Below are positions 5,400-5,836 of a stretch of 5,836 bases of DNA, piece by piece (within the stretch, counting starts at the first letter, position 1; the number at the start of each line of letters is the position of its first letter). Origin of the DNA: JAWOJF01 sp046481785 (GTDB taxonomy: Bacteria > Bacteroidota > Ignavibacteria > Ignavibacteriales > Ignavibacteriaceae); the NCBI GenBank assembly GCA_046481785.1, contig JAWOJF010000088.1:1-5836 (forward strand), given 5' to 3'. Under the pieces are notes generated by a model that ran no database searches, had not been told where the DNA came from, and saw only the letters and a list, made by a program, of their open reading frames with translations. A program made the translations under genes and the position numbers.

Positions 5400-5448
5400 T
5401 AATTTTTAATTTTTAATTTTTAATTTATAATTTTTAATTTATAATTTA
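5400..5448. repeat. Tandem array of seven TAATTTW heptamers upstream of recO
   Basis: Seven contiguous 7-nt units: three TAATTTT, then TAATTTA, TAATTTT, TAATTTA, TAATTTA. The array ends six bases before the recO ATG, so it occupies the place where the ribosome site and possibly promoter elements should be. Copy-number change by slippage would alter spacing without touching the coding frame. Confidence 0.85.
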
Positions 5449-5454
5449 CACTCC

Positions 5455-5836
5455 ATGAGTGAAATAATTAAAACAGAGGCAGTGGTTCTAAGCAAACTGA
5501 ATTATGGTGATACATCCAGCATTGCCTCTCTTTATACAAAAGAATATGGAAAACTCTCGGCTATATTAAAAGGAAGCAGGAGTCCCAAATCAAAAATAGG
5601 ACTTATTGTTGATCCCCTGAATCATTTACAGGTTATCATGTATAAAAAGGATACCAGGGAACTGCAGCTAATTTCCAGTGCGGATATAATATCTCATTTT
5701 TCTAAAATAAAAGCTGATTTTAACAAGTTAAAGTATTGCCATGCAGTTCTTGAACTTATAAAAAAATTAACGGGCGAGCATGAAGCAAATGCAAAACTTT
5801 TCCGCGGGGTAATTAGAATCTTTAACCTTATTGAAG
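5455..5836 (+). CDS. recO: DNA repair protein RecO, N-terminal part (3' end outside window)
   Basis: ATG at 5455 opens a frame that runs without stop to the window end (127 complete codons). RecO binds single-stranded DNA and, with RecR, loads RecA on SSB-coated gaps in the RecF pathway. The fragment shows the RecO N-terminal OB fold: the first strand KTEAVVLSKLNYGDTSSIASLY (residues 6-27), then TKEYGKLSAILKGSRSPKS (28-46), a common RecO signature, and PLNHLQVIMYKKDTRELQLISSADI (54-78), followed by the start of the helical domain with LKYCHAVLELIKKL. Any zinc-finger cysteines of the C-terminal half lie beyond the window. No Shine-Dalgarno sequence is visible; the start is preceded by AATTTACACTCC just after the AT-heptamer array. 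Identification rests on order and spacing of these blocks. Confidence 0.85.
   Translation, partial: MSEIIKTEAVVLSKLNYGDTSSIASLYTKEYGKLSAILKGSRSPKSKIGLIVDPLNHLQVIMYKKDTRELQLISSADIISHFSKIKADFNKLKYCHAVLELIKKLTGEHEANAKLFRGVIRIFNLIE

Overview
This is an AT-rich window in which every recognisable gene lies on the + strand. The protein families, the C-terminal Phe of an outer-membrane barrel, the AT-heptamer spacer and the iterated-word intergenic palindromes suggest a Gram-negative member of the Bacteroidota/Chlorobiota side of the tree, with Ignavibacteria as my best guess. That placement is an inference from overall flavour; there is no rRNA or other marker here.

Layout: (i) 2-1234 is the C-terminal part of a large outer-membrane beta-barrel protein that begins before the window. 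(ii) 1334-1801 is a Nudix hydrolase most like the dihydroneopterin-triphosphate pyrophosphatase group. (iii) 1798-2570 is a RAYT unit (REP-associated tyrosine transposase, the domesticated IS200/IS605 relative). It is bracketed by REP-like palindromes and carries three further copies of the same palindrome, in frame, inside its own gene. (iv) 2665-4609 is a two-gene, overlapping operon of a PfkB-family kinase and mtnA (5-methylthioribose-1-phosphate isomerase), pointing to salvage of methylthioadenosine or related nucleosides. (v) 4699-5217 is a DinB-superfamily protein with an intact His triad. (vi) 5455-5836 is the N-terminal part of recO, cut by the window end.

No intergenic gap exceeds 300 bp, but four of the five are built from repeats: a short iterated-word stretch at 1235-1260, the REP-like palindromes around the RAYT gene, a 73-bp quasi-palindrome at 4617-4689, and at 5218-5454 an inverted-repeat block followed by seven copies of a 7-nt AT repeat. 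The most interesting signal is the RAYT unit. The palindromes that such enzymes are thought to process have become a tandem 15-16-residue peptide repeat between the HUH strand and the downstream helix of the enzyme. One copy carries a compensatory base-pair change that preserves the hairpin. Apart from the kinase-mtnA pair I see no evidence that the neighbours form a single pathway.
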